Source: Costus lasius (taxonomy: Eukaryota > Streptophyta > Magnoliopsida > Zingiberales > Costaceae). Taken from it: a stretch of DNA of 64,000 nt. The notes under the pieces were generated by a model. That model had not been told where the DNA came from, did no database searches, and worked only from the letters and a program-made list of their open reading frames with translations. The DNA lies in NCBI GenBank assembly GCA_027563935.2, contig CM050450.1, positions 11,019,957 to 11,083,956 on the forward strand, given 5' to 3'. This document shows positions 24,755 to 35,748 of this stretch, piece by piece (within the stretch, counting starts at the first letter, position 1; every line of letters begins with the position of its first letter). The position numbers were made by a program, and so were the translations under genes.

Positions 24755-25410
24755 TAAAAAGAAAAAAATTATAAGATAAAATTTGAAGGCGACAAAGTTT
24801 AGGATAAGGCAAATTTTAAAAAAAAATTCTGAGCAGCGGGGCTGCACAAGGCAAACTTAAACACAGTGGCTATTTGGCCAAAAAAAATCGATAAAAATAT
24901 TCACAATAATATATACACTCTAAACTATCCAACAATACCAAGATCATCGTAAATCGATATATTCACGATGAGAAATCATGGTTCAAAGTATCGTGGATAG
25001 ATCACTATTACTGTAGCATATCTTATCCATGATACTTGTATCATAGATTTTTTATCGTGGATATATCTATCCATGATGATTTTAATATCGTTGAATAACT
25101 TAAAATGTATAGAACATCATGAATATTTTTATTAAAAAAAAATTTTTAGTGCCAAATGATAAGTTTTCTTGTCTAGCCCCGTTGCAGGAAATTTCTTCTT
25201 TCCATCCCTCAAATAGGTTAAATCTGATTTACTGTTCCAAGATATTACTCTTCAGAATGAGAGAGAAGAGCATTTATGTGTTGGGGCCCATTTGATATGA
25301 CTGGGACTGGGCGATGTTCCAATGGTGTTGGGCATGTCTATTAAAATATATGCGGGTCAAATAATTTTTTAGAGGCGTCCTCGATAATAACTAAAACGAA
25401 AGGGAAATGA
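20658..25410. other. Di19 3' region and intergenic spacer
   Basis: The first 200 bp would be the Di19 3' UTR. The rest is AT-rich and carries no supported gene; open frames stay below about 75 codons and lack motifs. A (TA)n run occurs at 24724-24748 and a foldback element at 24829-25187. Confidence 0.6.
24829..25187. mobile_element. Foldback MITE (Mutator-like candidate)
   Basis: The ends are imperfect inverted repeats: CTGAGCAGCGGGGCTGCACAAG on the left and, on the complement, CTGCAACGGGGCTAGACAAG on the right. The interior also folds back (CTAAACTATCCAACAATACC against GTTGAATAACTTAAAATG). Flanking 9-mers AAAAATTCT and GAAATTTCT match at 7 of 9 positions, suggesting a decayed 9-bp target duplication. 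No coding capacity. Confidence 0.6.
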
Positions 25411-25510
25411 CATGTTAAAGCTGTTGACATCACGTCGCAGATTCTGTTTTGTTATTTATTCAGTACCGAGTGGCTCCTTTCGCAGCCTTCCACCAAATCC
25501 AGAGCCCGAG

Positions 25511-26599
25511 ATGGAGCTCGAAATGCCTGGCAATGGCGAAATCACTAATTGTCCGCACTACACATCGATTGAGAGCTCCTCCTCCTCCCCTATCTACTTC
25601 CCCAATGACGCTTCGAGTCCCGGCCGCGCAGGTAGCTACTTCTTCAGCTGCCCCGCCAGCCCCGTGCACTATATTCTCACCTCGCCTCCTTATAGCTCTT
25701 CTTCCGCCGCCGTTGGCCCCTCCCGGGCAGCGATCGATGATCCGTCCGTCGTTGGGCCCTTCGAGTTCGACGGTGCCGCACCCAGCGGGACGATGACCTC
25801 CGCCGACGAGCTCTTCTTTAACGGACAGATCCGGCCATTGAAGCTATCCTCCCATCGGCTGCGCTCGCAGCCTCTCGCCGCTCTGCCGGATTTCAACGAT
25901 GAGGAGGAGGAGGCGGAGGAGGAAGAGGAGGAGGAGGGCAACGGGGAGAGGGGGAGGGAGACGTGGATGCGAAGCAGATCGCTCCATCGGAGGACCAGAT
26001 CCATGTCGCCCCTTCGAAGCCCTCGCCTCCAGTGGCAAGGAGAGGAGGCCGAGAAGCAAGATGCGGCGAAGGAGGTCGAGGCGATCGAGCCAGATCCGAA
26101 CGAATCAGCAGCGACACCACCGGAGTCGGCCTCGTCTTCCCGCTCCTCCTCCACCTCCTCCTCCTCCTCGATAGGCAGGAACTCCAAACGATGGATCTTG
26201 CTCAAAGATCTCCTCCTCTACCGAAGCAAAAGCGAAGGAAGCGAGCGGGGAAACGCCCGCGACAAGGAAAAGTTCTGGCATTCCATCTCCTTCTCGCCCT
26301 CCTCCTTCAAATCAAAGTCCACACCGCCAACAACACCAGCGGATCCATCTCCCACACCGAACAAGGCAAGGCGGGAGAAGAAGCCAGCGAACGGGGTGGG
26401 AAGGCGGCCCGGTGCGGCGACGCCATCGGCGCACGAGCGGCTCTACGCAGCGAACCGCGCGCAAACGGAGGAGATGAGGCGGCGGACCTTCTTGCCGTAC
26501 CGGCCGGGTCTCCTGGGCTGCTTGGGCTTCACATCTCGAAGCTACGGTGCGTTCGATGGACTAACCAAGGCCTTCAACATCATCACGGCCTCCAAGTAA
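25511..26599 (+). CDS. DUF1645 family protein, single exon, 362 aa
   Basis: The C-terminus FLPYRPGLLGCLGFTSRSYGAFDGLTK is the hallmark of the plant DUF1645 family, whose members have been tied to stress tolerance and grain size; the biochemical role is unknown. Other features: a Ser/Pro-rich N-terminal half, GQIRPLKL in the middle, an acidic run of about 20 Asp/Glu (25895-25940), a basic stretch SRSLHRRTRSMSPLRSP that could be a nuclear signal, and a Ser-rich run before KRWILLKDLLLYRSKSEG, another family motif. The frame is open 33 codons further upstream to an ATG at 25412; I chose 25511 (MELEMPGNGE) because homologous sequence seems to begin there. Strong GC bias is typical of monocot genes. 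The large ORFs in the other frames are shadows. Confidence 0.85.
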   Translation: MELEMPGNGEITNCPHYTSIESSSSSPIYFPNDASSPGRAGSYFFSCPASPVHYILTSPPYSSSSAAVGPSRAAIDDPSVVGPFEFDGAAPSGTMTSADELFFNGQIRPLKLSSHRLRSQPLAALPDFNDEEEEAEEEEEEEGNGERGRETWMRSRSLHRRTRSMSPLRSPRLQWQGEEAEKQDAAKEVEAIEPDPNESAATPPESASSSRSSSTSSSSSIGRNSKRWILLKDLLLYRSKSEGSERGNARDKEKFWHSISFSPSSFKSKSTPPTTPADPSPTPNKARREKKPANGVGRRPGAATPSAHERLYAANRAQTEEMRRRTFLPYRPGLLGCLGFTSRSYGAFDGLTKAFNIITASK

Positions 26600-27602
26600 G
26601 CCACACCCATCGCTTCGGCCCAACCAAAAATACCAAACTGTAAGACTTGTCGTACAATCGTACTTATCTGAATAAGCATATCACGTTCGTTCTCTGTTGT
26701 TACTGATCAATGTATTGCCAGTACTTAAATGTTAATTATTTGCCTATAAACAATATACAGATTTTTTTTTTTCTTTTTACAGGAAGCAACCTAGAATTCT
26801 TGTAAAGGAAGACTGAGTTATTGTAGCATAATTTTATCTATTGCGACAATATAATATATGCTGCTTGTACTGTACTGTACTATTCTATAATTTTTTATTA
26901 TTATTATATAATATTAATAATAAACATTATATATGTTAAAATCTATAAATTTAGTGTATATATAGTAAAATTTGTAGCGTGAAATTTCATAATCTAATTT
27001 GTCCCATATGCTTAAATCTTGTCCCTTCATTAACCTAATGGGGCCATAGAAAACTGTTGGAATTAATTGAGTTCAAATGTTCAATCATTCATTCCAACTA
27101 TTCCTTGCATTAATTGCATGTATGTATCTGGGAACAAACCATTCCCGTCAATAATTAATGGACCCCTATAACCGATAAGGTGACCACGATGCCCAAATTA
27201 GGGTTCTCTGATGTTCAACCTAAACTACACCGACATAAATTGATTCAATTTGAACTAACATTGTAACATTTTGTAAGAAACTAAATTCAAATCATATTTT
27301 TTAAAAAATAAGTTGAGCTACAATCGAACCATAAATTTTAGTTTGGTTTAGTTTAGTTAGAGTTGAACCAAATTTATTTTAATTTCTAAAGTTTTGGTTT
27401 TTTTAGTTTAACCCGAAATGTTAAACCAAATCTATTTAGATTTATCGGGTAGACCTGATTTCAGGACATCTCTACTCAAATTAACCCAAGATCATAGCAC
27501 TCTAAACGTTGGAACTTCAAAATCTAATTAAAAAAATAATTCTACCAAATCATATTTATTATTTATAAATGTTTATGATTACACTTGACATAAATTTAGC
27601 GC
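26600..27602. other. Convergent 3' spacer
   Basis: About 1 kb of AT-rich sequence between the DUF1645 stop and the stop of the minus-strand secreted-protein gene. It would hold both 3' UTRs. A T-run at 26762-26780 and TTATTATTATTAT near 26892 are the only simple features. Confidence 0.6.
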
Positions 27603-28599
27603 TTAAATCAAAACAACTAAGCATAAGAGCAGTGACATGATCAAATAAACACTAGGCAACGCCGTCAACTTGCTCCCATGGTCGTAGTAGTCACGATATG
27701 CATCTGGATTTACTGCTGAATGATCCCTGATTTTGAAGTTTCCTGTAATAGACAGACAATTAAGGGGTTAAACAGAAAATTTTCTATGCAATTTCTTACC
27801 CAGAAATATCTTAGGTAGAATATTAAAGTATGAGTTACATATACATTATCTTAAGATTCTTTGAGACTTTTTTTCTTATTATATTTTTTTTACGGATTTT
27901 ATAGTGAAAAAGAAGAAAAATATATTGGATCTAATAGCATTCTTACTATAAATTTTTTGTAAGGAAACATAACTAATGCTATTAGCGGAGCAAAAAGTTT
28001 TTGCTCATATTTTAGAATAGCCCTAGCTTCAGCGGTTCTCATTTCAGACAAACTTTGCTTTACTCAAACAAAACTCATCCATATTTGTTCAATCAATTAC
28101 CTCTGTTTGGGGTGTGGCTGCACCCCGTGTTTAGGGCATACTTCACGTCTAGGACCGACGCGCCATTGTAGAACTTGAAATCATGCAGCGCGTATCTCTC
28201 CACGCAGGCCAGCACGAGCTTCGTCTCCACGAGGCACGAGCCGCCGCAGAAGTCGTCGGCGGCGTGCGGCGGCACCTGCAGCTCCCCTCCCTCGTCCAAC
28301 CTGTACGCGCCTTGGCAGCTCACGTAGATCTTCAGAGTTTTCGATCAAAATGTCAAGGCTCAGGAAACAAAAGAACTGAATGCTAATGCATGGCTCATGC
28401 ACGTATACTCACGTAGTGATCCATGAAGCATGCCATCGCCTTCTCGATCACGCCCACCGCGCCCTCATCTGAAAAAAGAAGATGTTCAGTCGATCATTTG
28501 ATGAATTAGCAATGCAGAATTCGCAGTACCTGACAAGCAGGAACGAGCATGGAAGCCAAGGATGGCGAAGAGAAGGCACCAAGCAGAACTGGAAGCCAT
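27603..28599 (-). CDS. Small secreted six-cysteine protein with C-terminal anchor-like tail, 4 exons, 164 aa
   Basis: Exons read downward: 28599-28530, 28468-28413, 28329-28101 and 27742-27603; 495 nt with exact phases and GT-AG borders. An N-terminal signal peptide (MASSSAWCLLFAILGFHARSC) ends near residue 23. The mature part has six cysteines in EKAMACF, YVSCQGAYRL, DDFCGGSCLVETKLVLACV and ALNTGCSH, which could form three disulfides. The last 21 residues (LTALPSVYLIMSLLLCLVVLI) are hydrophobic and end the protein, as in a GPI-anchor signal or a tail anchor. It resembles a plant-specific family of uncharacterised secreted proteins (I believe labelled DUF7731) with FCGGxCLxETKLVLxCV. No function is known to me. 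It should enter the secretory pathway. Confidence 0.85.
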
Positions 28600-28653
28600 T
28601 TGATCGGGAAGGTGCGTCGTCTTCCTGGAGGATTTCAGATCATTAGGGTAGAT

Positions 28654-28660
28654 CTTATAG
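28654..28660 (-). promoter_or_regulatory. Candidate TATA box for the secreted-protein gene
   Basis: The minus strand reads CTATAAG about 55 bp upstream of the ATG at 28599. The distance fits a short leader. No other support. Confidence 0.35.
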
Positions 28661-29902
28661 CAAAGGGACGATTGCAGTGCTCACTAGTTCTAATTAAGCT
28701 TCTGAAGTGTAAGTACCAACTAATGCTTCAAAATATGGAAAAATGGTGAGGATGAACATCGACTGCTCTGTGATTATGGGGAATGGGGCTAATGTTTCTT
28801 TAATTAGGGCAAATGGGCAGGATTTGGTAGGAAAGAAAGCTAGGAATGGCTTGTGATGTTTCTTGAAGTAAAGAGCTAGTGATTGAGTATAGAACTTAGA
28901 TTAAATGTGATTGAGTCAGACCAAAATGGAAGAATAACTGCGTTAGGTAGTAATCTTTAAAGCTTCGTCAATCACCTTTTTTTTATCATATCGGTTAGTC
29001 GGAGCCATGGAGTGATCTTCATACATGGAGCAGATTTTGTAGGAAAGAATTTAAAACTTGTTGTATTGATGTCATGTGTGAATGCACTAGCAGTTATAGC
29101 CGTCCAGAATTAAACACTATTATAGGCCATCGTGCATTAACGAGTTCTTGGCAATTATGAGTTGTTACATTAATCCCAAGCTTGTTGAATTAATTTTCAG
29201 TCCTTGGGCACCCCTAAACTAGAAGATATCCCTTGCATCTCTACGAGTTTTCTTCCTTTTATTTTCTCTGTGATTCCAATTTTAGCTATTATTTGCCTAA
29301 AGAACATCGAATGAACTTTCTTGTTAGGGAAAAAAAGAGTCATAATCCAAATTTAACTGATATGAAAATATAGATTTTCATTTAAATACAAGCTTTAACG
29401 CGCCTCTGCTTTCTACTTTCTATTTTTTAATATTTTATATATTTTTGTTGCTTTATAATTTCTATATTTATTTTTCTTTAATTTTTATAAAAAAATTTAG
29501 ACTAACAATTTTTTTAATGAATTAGAGTAGAAAATAAGAGGTTTGATTTAATATTATTATGCTCAAAAGTAAGAGAGAAATAAATCAAAAACTATGAAAT
29601 ATAGAAAGTAGGCAATGCAATTATTGTAGGACACTTCATTAGAGGTAGCAACATGGCTAAAGTCAATGCAATCTTAGTAACCTTACAACCAATTATATAA
29701 AGAATTGACCACCATGTATGAGATTAAAAAGAAAATTATCAAAGCTAACACCTCTTAGTTATATGCTCAATAACTTTTCTACATTTACGCTCCTTACCAC
29801 CAACAATGATGTCTAAAATAATCAACAATGTCTACTTAGGTCATGGTGGTGTCATTGCTGCCATTACTATCGCTCGCTTTCGCTTGCTATAGGCGCCACT
29901 CG
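28661..29902. other. Intergenic, AT-rich, no gene seen
   Basis: I see no coding region or RNA gene. Poly-A/T runs and short low-complexity stretches only. It separates the secreted-protein promoter from the hAT element. Confidence 0.55.
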
Positions 29903-29910
29903 CTCTCGCC

Positions 29911-31000
29911 TAGAGGTGGCCAACGGGCCGGGCCGGCCCGCGGCCCGCACGGCCCGGCACGACACGGGCCGGCCCGGGCACGGCCCGTTGACCAAGTCAA
30001 CGGGCCGCGGGCGGCCCGCGGCCCGGTTCGGGTCGTGCTGGGCCGGAGGTCCGCGGCCCGCGGGCCGGGCCGGGCACGGCCCGTGGTCGGGCCGGGCCAG
30101 GCACGGCACGGGCCCGTGCCGAGCACGGCACGCGGGCCGGGCCAGGCACGGCACGCGGGCCGTGCCAGGCACGGCACGCGGGCCGGCACGAGCACGGCAC
30201 GCGTGGTTTAGGCGCCAACGGTAGAAAATTTGATTTTGGCATGTGTTTTTACCCAAATACCCCTATAACGGTTTGAAAAAATTTAAAAGTTAGGGATATA
30301 ATTGTCTTTATGTTATAAAATTACCATTTTAGCCCCTTTTAATAATTAAAAATAGGGGATAAATATGTAAATTTACACCCAATTCATCCCTATAAATTGA
30401 CCCCCCAACCCTCTCATTCCTCCTTTGAGTGAGGTACGTAGGCAGCCTGTAATGGGTCCGGTCTAAAATATATAAAATTTTAACATTTGTTCAAAAATTT
30501 GTACAATATACATTCTCAATTTCTCAATTTTTTTTATTTTTTCATATTTTATATATTTTAATTAAGTAATAATTTACTTATTAAATTTTTTTTTAAATTT
30601 GGCCCGCGGGCCAACTTTGGCCCATGGGCCACAATCGGCCCGCGGGCCAACTTTGGCCCATGGGCCACAATCGGGCCGGGCCAAACACGGCCCGAACCCC
30701 CTCATTTGGCCCGTTGGGCCGTATTCGGCCCGCGTGCCGAAATTAGCCCGCGGGCCGTGCCTGGCCCGCGGGCCGGATCCGGCCCGCGTGCCGGATCCGT
30801 GCTTACGGTTCAACCGAACCGTGCCTGGGCCGGCACGGTTAATCGGGCCGCGGGCCGTGCCGGGCCCAAGAATTTTCCGGCCGTGCCGTGCCCGGCACGG
30901 CACGACTTGAACCGGGCCGTGCCTGGCACGGCCCGACCGGAAGCGGGCCGAGGCGGGCCCGGGCCCGGGCCGGCCCGGGCCCGGCCCATGGCCACCTCTA
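29911..31000. mobile_element. Non-autonomous hAT element, 1090 bp, with GC-rich subterminal arrays
   Basis: The terminal inverted repeats are TAGAGGTGGCCAACGGGCC on the left and TAGAGGTGGCCATGGGCC on the complement of the right end. A perfect 8-bp target duplication CTCTCGCC flanks it (29903-29910 and 31001-31008), the hAT hallmark. Both arms are packed with GGCCCGCGGGCC and GGCACGGCACG palindromes; the right arm starts with two copies of a 36-bp unit (30601-30672). The centre (30210-30600) is AT-rich and holds a promoter-like CTATAAATTG near 30390 followed by leader-like sequence, which suggests an internal deletion derivative of a transposase-bearing parent. The many overlapping Arg/Gly/Pro ORFs here are artefacts of the palindromes. 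Confidence 0.92.
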
Positions 31001-31008
31001 CTCTCGCC

Positions 31009-32294
31009 TATTGGCGCTATTGCCGCTATGCCTTGTTACCATAGTTTTCTCCTCGATCTGATTCTCATATGGTGTCGAATTTAGCAAAATTTGCCTCAAT
31101 TCAATCTATTGCTATTCCTAATTTGAATAGCTAAATCTGCCACAAAATGGGTTAGGTCGGATCAACTATGCCAACTATAGTGGATTTTAATTGTCATCAC
31201 TGCTCCATATATTATCGTAAATGTGTTGTCGTTGTATTGCCTAGATGTCATTTGTTATGGTTGTTACAATATCGTCAAGGATCTATTTGACATTGACAAA
31301 ACAATGAGCTAACATGAGCTAATACTACAGAGACCAAGCATTAAGAAGCAAAAAAATTGAAAATTTTAATATAATTAACTTTAGTATTATTATTTATATA
31401 ATTTAAATCATCCTACATACTATCCAAATTTTGGGCCTAAGATAGCCCACAATCTGGGAATGAGTCGTGGGCTGGTGTTGTGCTGGGCCGAAGCAGTGAC
31501 CCATAAAACTATATATTTTTTAAAAATTTCTACCGACACTTTTCGATTTTGCAAGTTTGGCAGTTGGCACTGCGCCACCGCCCCTTCGCCACCTCGAGGA
31601 GGCCGACTTTCTTTCTAAAGGAGTCAACGCAAGATTTTCAGAAGCAATCATTAATAAAATATCCAAAACGGGAGGAGGGAAAGGCAATCCAAGATGGTTT
31701 CTCATGAACAAATTGGATAGTCAGATAGATTGCGGTTGTGTCAAACGCAAATAGTTTTCTTTTTTTAGCTAATCCCAGTTTTCTTGGATGTTTATCGAGT
31801 CAGGATCTCTCCCGCTCGATGACGTGGTCGCCTATCCGTTCGCCGCTCGCCAACAAATTGGAGTGTGGAGATTGGAAGCAACTCTGTCCAGCCTAGTTGA
31901 CGCGCCCTTTTATAGGAAAGCCACGTTCGATGAATTGCTTCCTTCCTGTATCGTTTTCGTAGAGCCTCAAGCAAGAGCCAAACCAGAGCAAGCTTCCGAA
32001 GAACCAAGAAGCCAAGAATTCCAGCTTTGAGAGCGAGAATAGATTGTTGTCACATTTGGTTGGGCTTTGATTGCGTTGCCAAGGTCGTGTCTCTGTGTCG
32101 CTCAAAAAGTTTCCAACCTTGCAGGAGGTTCCTTCTTCTTTGAGGCCCTCAGGAGTGGTATTTCCCTCGCCCACTTGGTTTCCAATTCCCTCCTCGAACA
32201 GAAAGCAGAAGATTCGGCGGAGCAGTCAAGGTGCCTCTTTTTGGCAAGGAAAGGCGGGGACTTGCCGCGATTCGGGGTCAGTTTGAGGGGGGAA
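31009..32294. other. Intergenic and 5' region of the plastid lipase gene
   Basis: No supported gene. A frame of 80 codons at 31788-32030 (+) lies upstream of the lipase and could be an upstream ORF or part of an unspliced leader. A TATA-like TTTTATAGG occurs near 31908. The lipase frame stays open back to an ATG at 32067. Confidence 0.5.
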
Positions 32295-35200
32295 ATGGAA
32301 GGTTTGCTGTTGGTGAAGAGGGTCCCGTCGCCGGGGCTGGCCGTGGGCCGCGAGGTCGCGGCCCGGAACCATCTTCCGGCGTCGCAAGTTAGCGCCTTGG
32401 GTGCCCGGGCGGCCTCGGCGAGCGGAGGCAGCGCGGTGGAAGCGTCCGGGGCGAAGCAGTCGTATAAGATTGGGCTAAGGCGGCTGTGGCCCCGGGGAGG
32501 TGTTGCGCCGGCGGAGAAGGAGGGCAAGGAGGTAACTACCCCGGAAAAGGCGGAGGAATTAAAGACTGAGACGGCGGCCCGGGAGCAGCAAGTGGACGAC
32601 GGGGTGTCGAAGATTCTTAGAGTGAGGTCGATGTGGGCGGAGAGGGGGGAGCGAGCCGCGAATGGCAACCGGGAGGCGTCGGCGGTGGGGGACGGAGATC
32701 GTTGCGTCGGATGTAGCGGCAGCGGCGCGGGAGAGGCAGATGACTCGGAAGGGTGTATCGTCGGGGACGAGGAAGAAGAGAGGATGGAGTTCGACCGGGA
32801 GTCCTTCTCGCGGCTGCTCCGGAGGGTGCCTCTACTGGAGATGGAGGTCTACTCCAAAATGGCTTACCTTGGAAGCCTGGCATACATCGTTTCCATGATC
32901 AAGGTATGAGATCGAGTTCTTGCTTCCATTCCCTGAAAATTAGGGTTTCCGTAACGTTTTGAATGAAATGTCTAGAACTTGAAAAGAGATTGCTTAGAGA
33001 ATTTATCGGCAGTTTATTCTCTGCAAAGTTTAAATTTCTTCTGAAATGGTAAGCAAAGAAGACAGGAAAATTTTAATCTTTTGACTGATATTATGGAAAA
33101 TGCTTGATTTTGACAGAAGAAACAGAATTCATCTATGTTCTTAGATCTTCTAAAATCATAAACATGCTTTGTGTTCTAGGCATATCTCCATCCAAGATCG
33201 TATCTAGCATGTGAAAATTTGGGTTGTTTTAGTTTCCCTTTCAGGATTTGGATTGGAAGTTTGTGTTTTTTGTCCTTGCATGATTATAATCATCTAAAGC
33301 TATTTATCCTCCACAATTATTCCCACATTTCTAAAACATGATATTTGAATTCCTTGTTTTTTTTATTTATTTTGGTGTTGCTTGAAGAAAAGACCGAGAC
33401 ATCATGATCATTTAATGTTTCTTCAGCCTAAAAACCTCCTGAAATGCTATCGACTGCGATTTGTAACATCATCGTTGGAAGCAAAGGCCAAACCTTCAAA
33501 TTCAGATAAAGAACAGGAGTCATCTCAAGATCTAAAGCTAAAAGAGGAGACTAGTAGAGCAGAAGAGGATGACAAAAACAAGGATAGCAGTCTTAGCACT
33601 AGTGCTACACATTTGCATTCACAGACGATGAGAATTCTTCCTGAAATCAATGAAAATGGACAAGGCAGGACAATGATTCCATTAGAGGCATCATTTGCGG
33701 CTGCAACGAAATCAGCCGCTGCGGTAGGAGCTGGGGAGGAGGAAATCGAGCAAGCCATAGTCAAGGATTTGAAATCAGCAAAGTCACTTCCTTGCGAATG
33801 GTTCATATGTGATGATGATAAAACTGCTACAAGATATTTTGTCATACAGGTTAAAATTTCCTCCTTTAGTGAATGTTTTTTCTTTCTAGTTTGATTTGAT
33901 TCATTTTGCTGGTGTGCAGGGTTCTGAAACACTGGCTTCTTGGCGAACAAATTTGCTTTTTGAACCTGTTCAATTTGAGGTAATTCAAGTACTTGTAGTC
34001 ATTTTTCTATGGTCAGCTTTTTATTTCTTTGGTTGGAAATTGTTGAGCCATGTGTTTAGACTTTTACGGAGGACCATTTCATATGAAGCTAAAGTCAAAT
34101 TGAACTTTTTCTCTACTATGAAATATGAATTAGGCAGCTCAAAGTCAACATCACCTTCTTGTTCTACTCAAGATTCAATATCTAAACCATCTACTATTAG
34201 ATCTGGTCGTGTCAGTTGACCTAATATCTTCATATGGACTTATCATAACTTTGTGCACTTGTTCTACTACTTTTCTTTTGTTTTAAAGCAAAGGACTGAA
34301 ATATTTGTTCTTATGGTCATAGGGGATGGATGTGCCCGTGCATAGGGGCATATACGAGGCAGCAAAGGGGATGTATCAGCAGATGCTACCAGAAGTCAGA
34401 GCTCACTTAAAGGCTCATGGTAAATCTGCAACTCTACGCTTCACTGGTCATTCTCTTGGTGGAAGCCTTTCAGTGCTTGTGAGTCTTATGTTGCTGATAA
34501 GAGGCGAAGTGACTGCTGAATCGCTGCTTCCTGTTATAACATTTGGTGCTCCATCCATAATGTGCGGAGGCGATAACTTGCTTCGCGAATTGGGGCTGCC
34601 TAAATCTCATGTCCATGCCATAACAATGCATAGAGATATTGTTCCCCGGGCCTTCTCCTGCAACTACCCAGATCATGTTGCTCAAATTCTCAAGGCAGTT
34701 AATGGCAACTTCCGAAATCATCCATGTCTCAAGAATCAGGTAAAAGAAATCTAATGTTAGAGCTATTGACACTCTTGATTTGTGTTGGTGTAAAATGCTG
34801 CATTACATAAAACCGAACTTTCAAGAGGGTCAAATCGATCAAATATGCAAGTAAAATACCAAATTTCAGCTATGCTAAGTCAAATCTTCACCTTAGGATA
34901 TATTCCTTTCGCTTTGGATCTCACTTTCTCTATCTATAGTCTTGCAATGTAATCGATTTGGATTCCTTGAAAATCTAGCTTTTTTCAACTAACAATTTTC
35001 AAGATTTAAGATACCAGTGCATAAAGGTGTGACAGTCAATTGTCAGAGTAGTAAATATCGGTTAGTATTGATGATATTTGGTGATACCAGGACCGATATG
35101 TTGCAGTTAATCTTACCGTAGCTTATAATTGTGTTTTTTTTGTCTTGTCCCCCCACCTGATGACAGAAACTATTGTATGGTCCTATGGGAAAGTTTCTGA

Positions 35201-35748
35201 TACTACAACCTGAAGAGAAGTTCTCCCCGTGCCACCACCTTCTTCCCCCCGGCAGTGGCCTCTACAATTTGGGCAATTCATTGGAGGACTCCGGTGGTTC
35301 AGAAAAGACACTACGAGCAGCAACTCTGGCCTTCCTGAACTCTCCCCACCCTCTTGAAATTCTCAGTGACTGCTCGGCTTATGGCCCTGAAGGCACAGTG
35401 TACAGGGACCATGACACCAATTCCTACTTGAGGTCAGTCCGTGCTGTGAGCCGCAAGGAGATGAAGCTCATCCGAAAGGCCAAGAGGGAGCAGCGTCGCA
35501 AGGTATGGTGGCCTCTCGTGGCCACAGACGACATGCTTCACAGTGCCACCGTCAACAGCAGCCCCGCTGGAGTAATGCCCTCCACTCAGCAGCAATTCAG
35601 CTTCGCCGGCGTTTTCCACGGAGGAAGGCAAGCGCTGAGTCGCTTCAGGAGGCTAGTTGCGTCGCAGCATGTACATGCATTTGTCGTGCTCTTTTTTCCA
35701 GCACGCCTGTTGCTCTTTGGAGCATTCTCCATTGTTAACCTCAGCTGA
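32295..35748 (+). CDS. PLIP: Plastid lipase, class-3 lipase fold (PLIP-type phospholipase A1), 5 exons, 696 aa
   Basis: Exons: 32295-32903, 33427-33849, 33920-33979, 34323-34739 and 35167-35748; 2091 nt, all GT-AG and in phase. Arabidopsis PLIPs are chloroplast phospholipases A1 that release acyl chains from plastid glycerolipids for export to oil or oxylipin synthesis. Visible: an Ala/Ser/Arg-rich N-terminus suited to a transit peptide; [13 protein letters not shown] and [23 protein letters not shown] before the catalytic part; the nucleophile elbow GHSLGG with Ser408; likely Asp469 in [11 protein letters not shown]; likely His in RDHDTNSYL; a basic [12 protein letters not shown] near the C-terminus; then a hydrophobic tail [18 protein letters not shown]. 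The start at MEGLLLVKR is chosen by family look; the frame is open to 32067. Which PLIP paralogue it matches is not resolved. Confidence 0.92.

Noticed and set aside
25690..26205. Several ORFs (71-226 codons) overlapping the DUF1645 gene in other frames
   Set aside because: Shadows of a GC-rich coding exon; only the frame ending with GLLGCLGFTSRSYGAF shows family motifs.
29843..30256. Overlapping Arg/Pro/Gly-rich ORFs of 80-129 codons on both strands
   Set aside because: They are produced by the GC palindromes of the hAT element arms; open in many frames at once and without domains. The same applies to 30574-31044.
32067..32294. Longer N-terminus for the lipase from ATG 32067
   Set aside because: The extension does not resemble a transit peptide or the family start; kept only as a possibility in the annotation.
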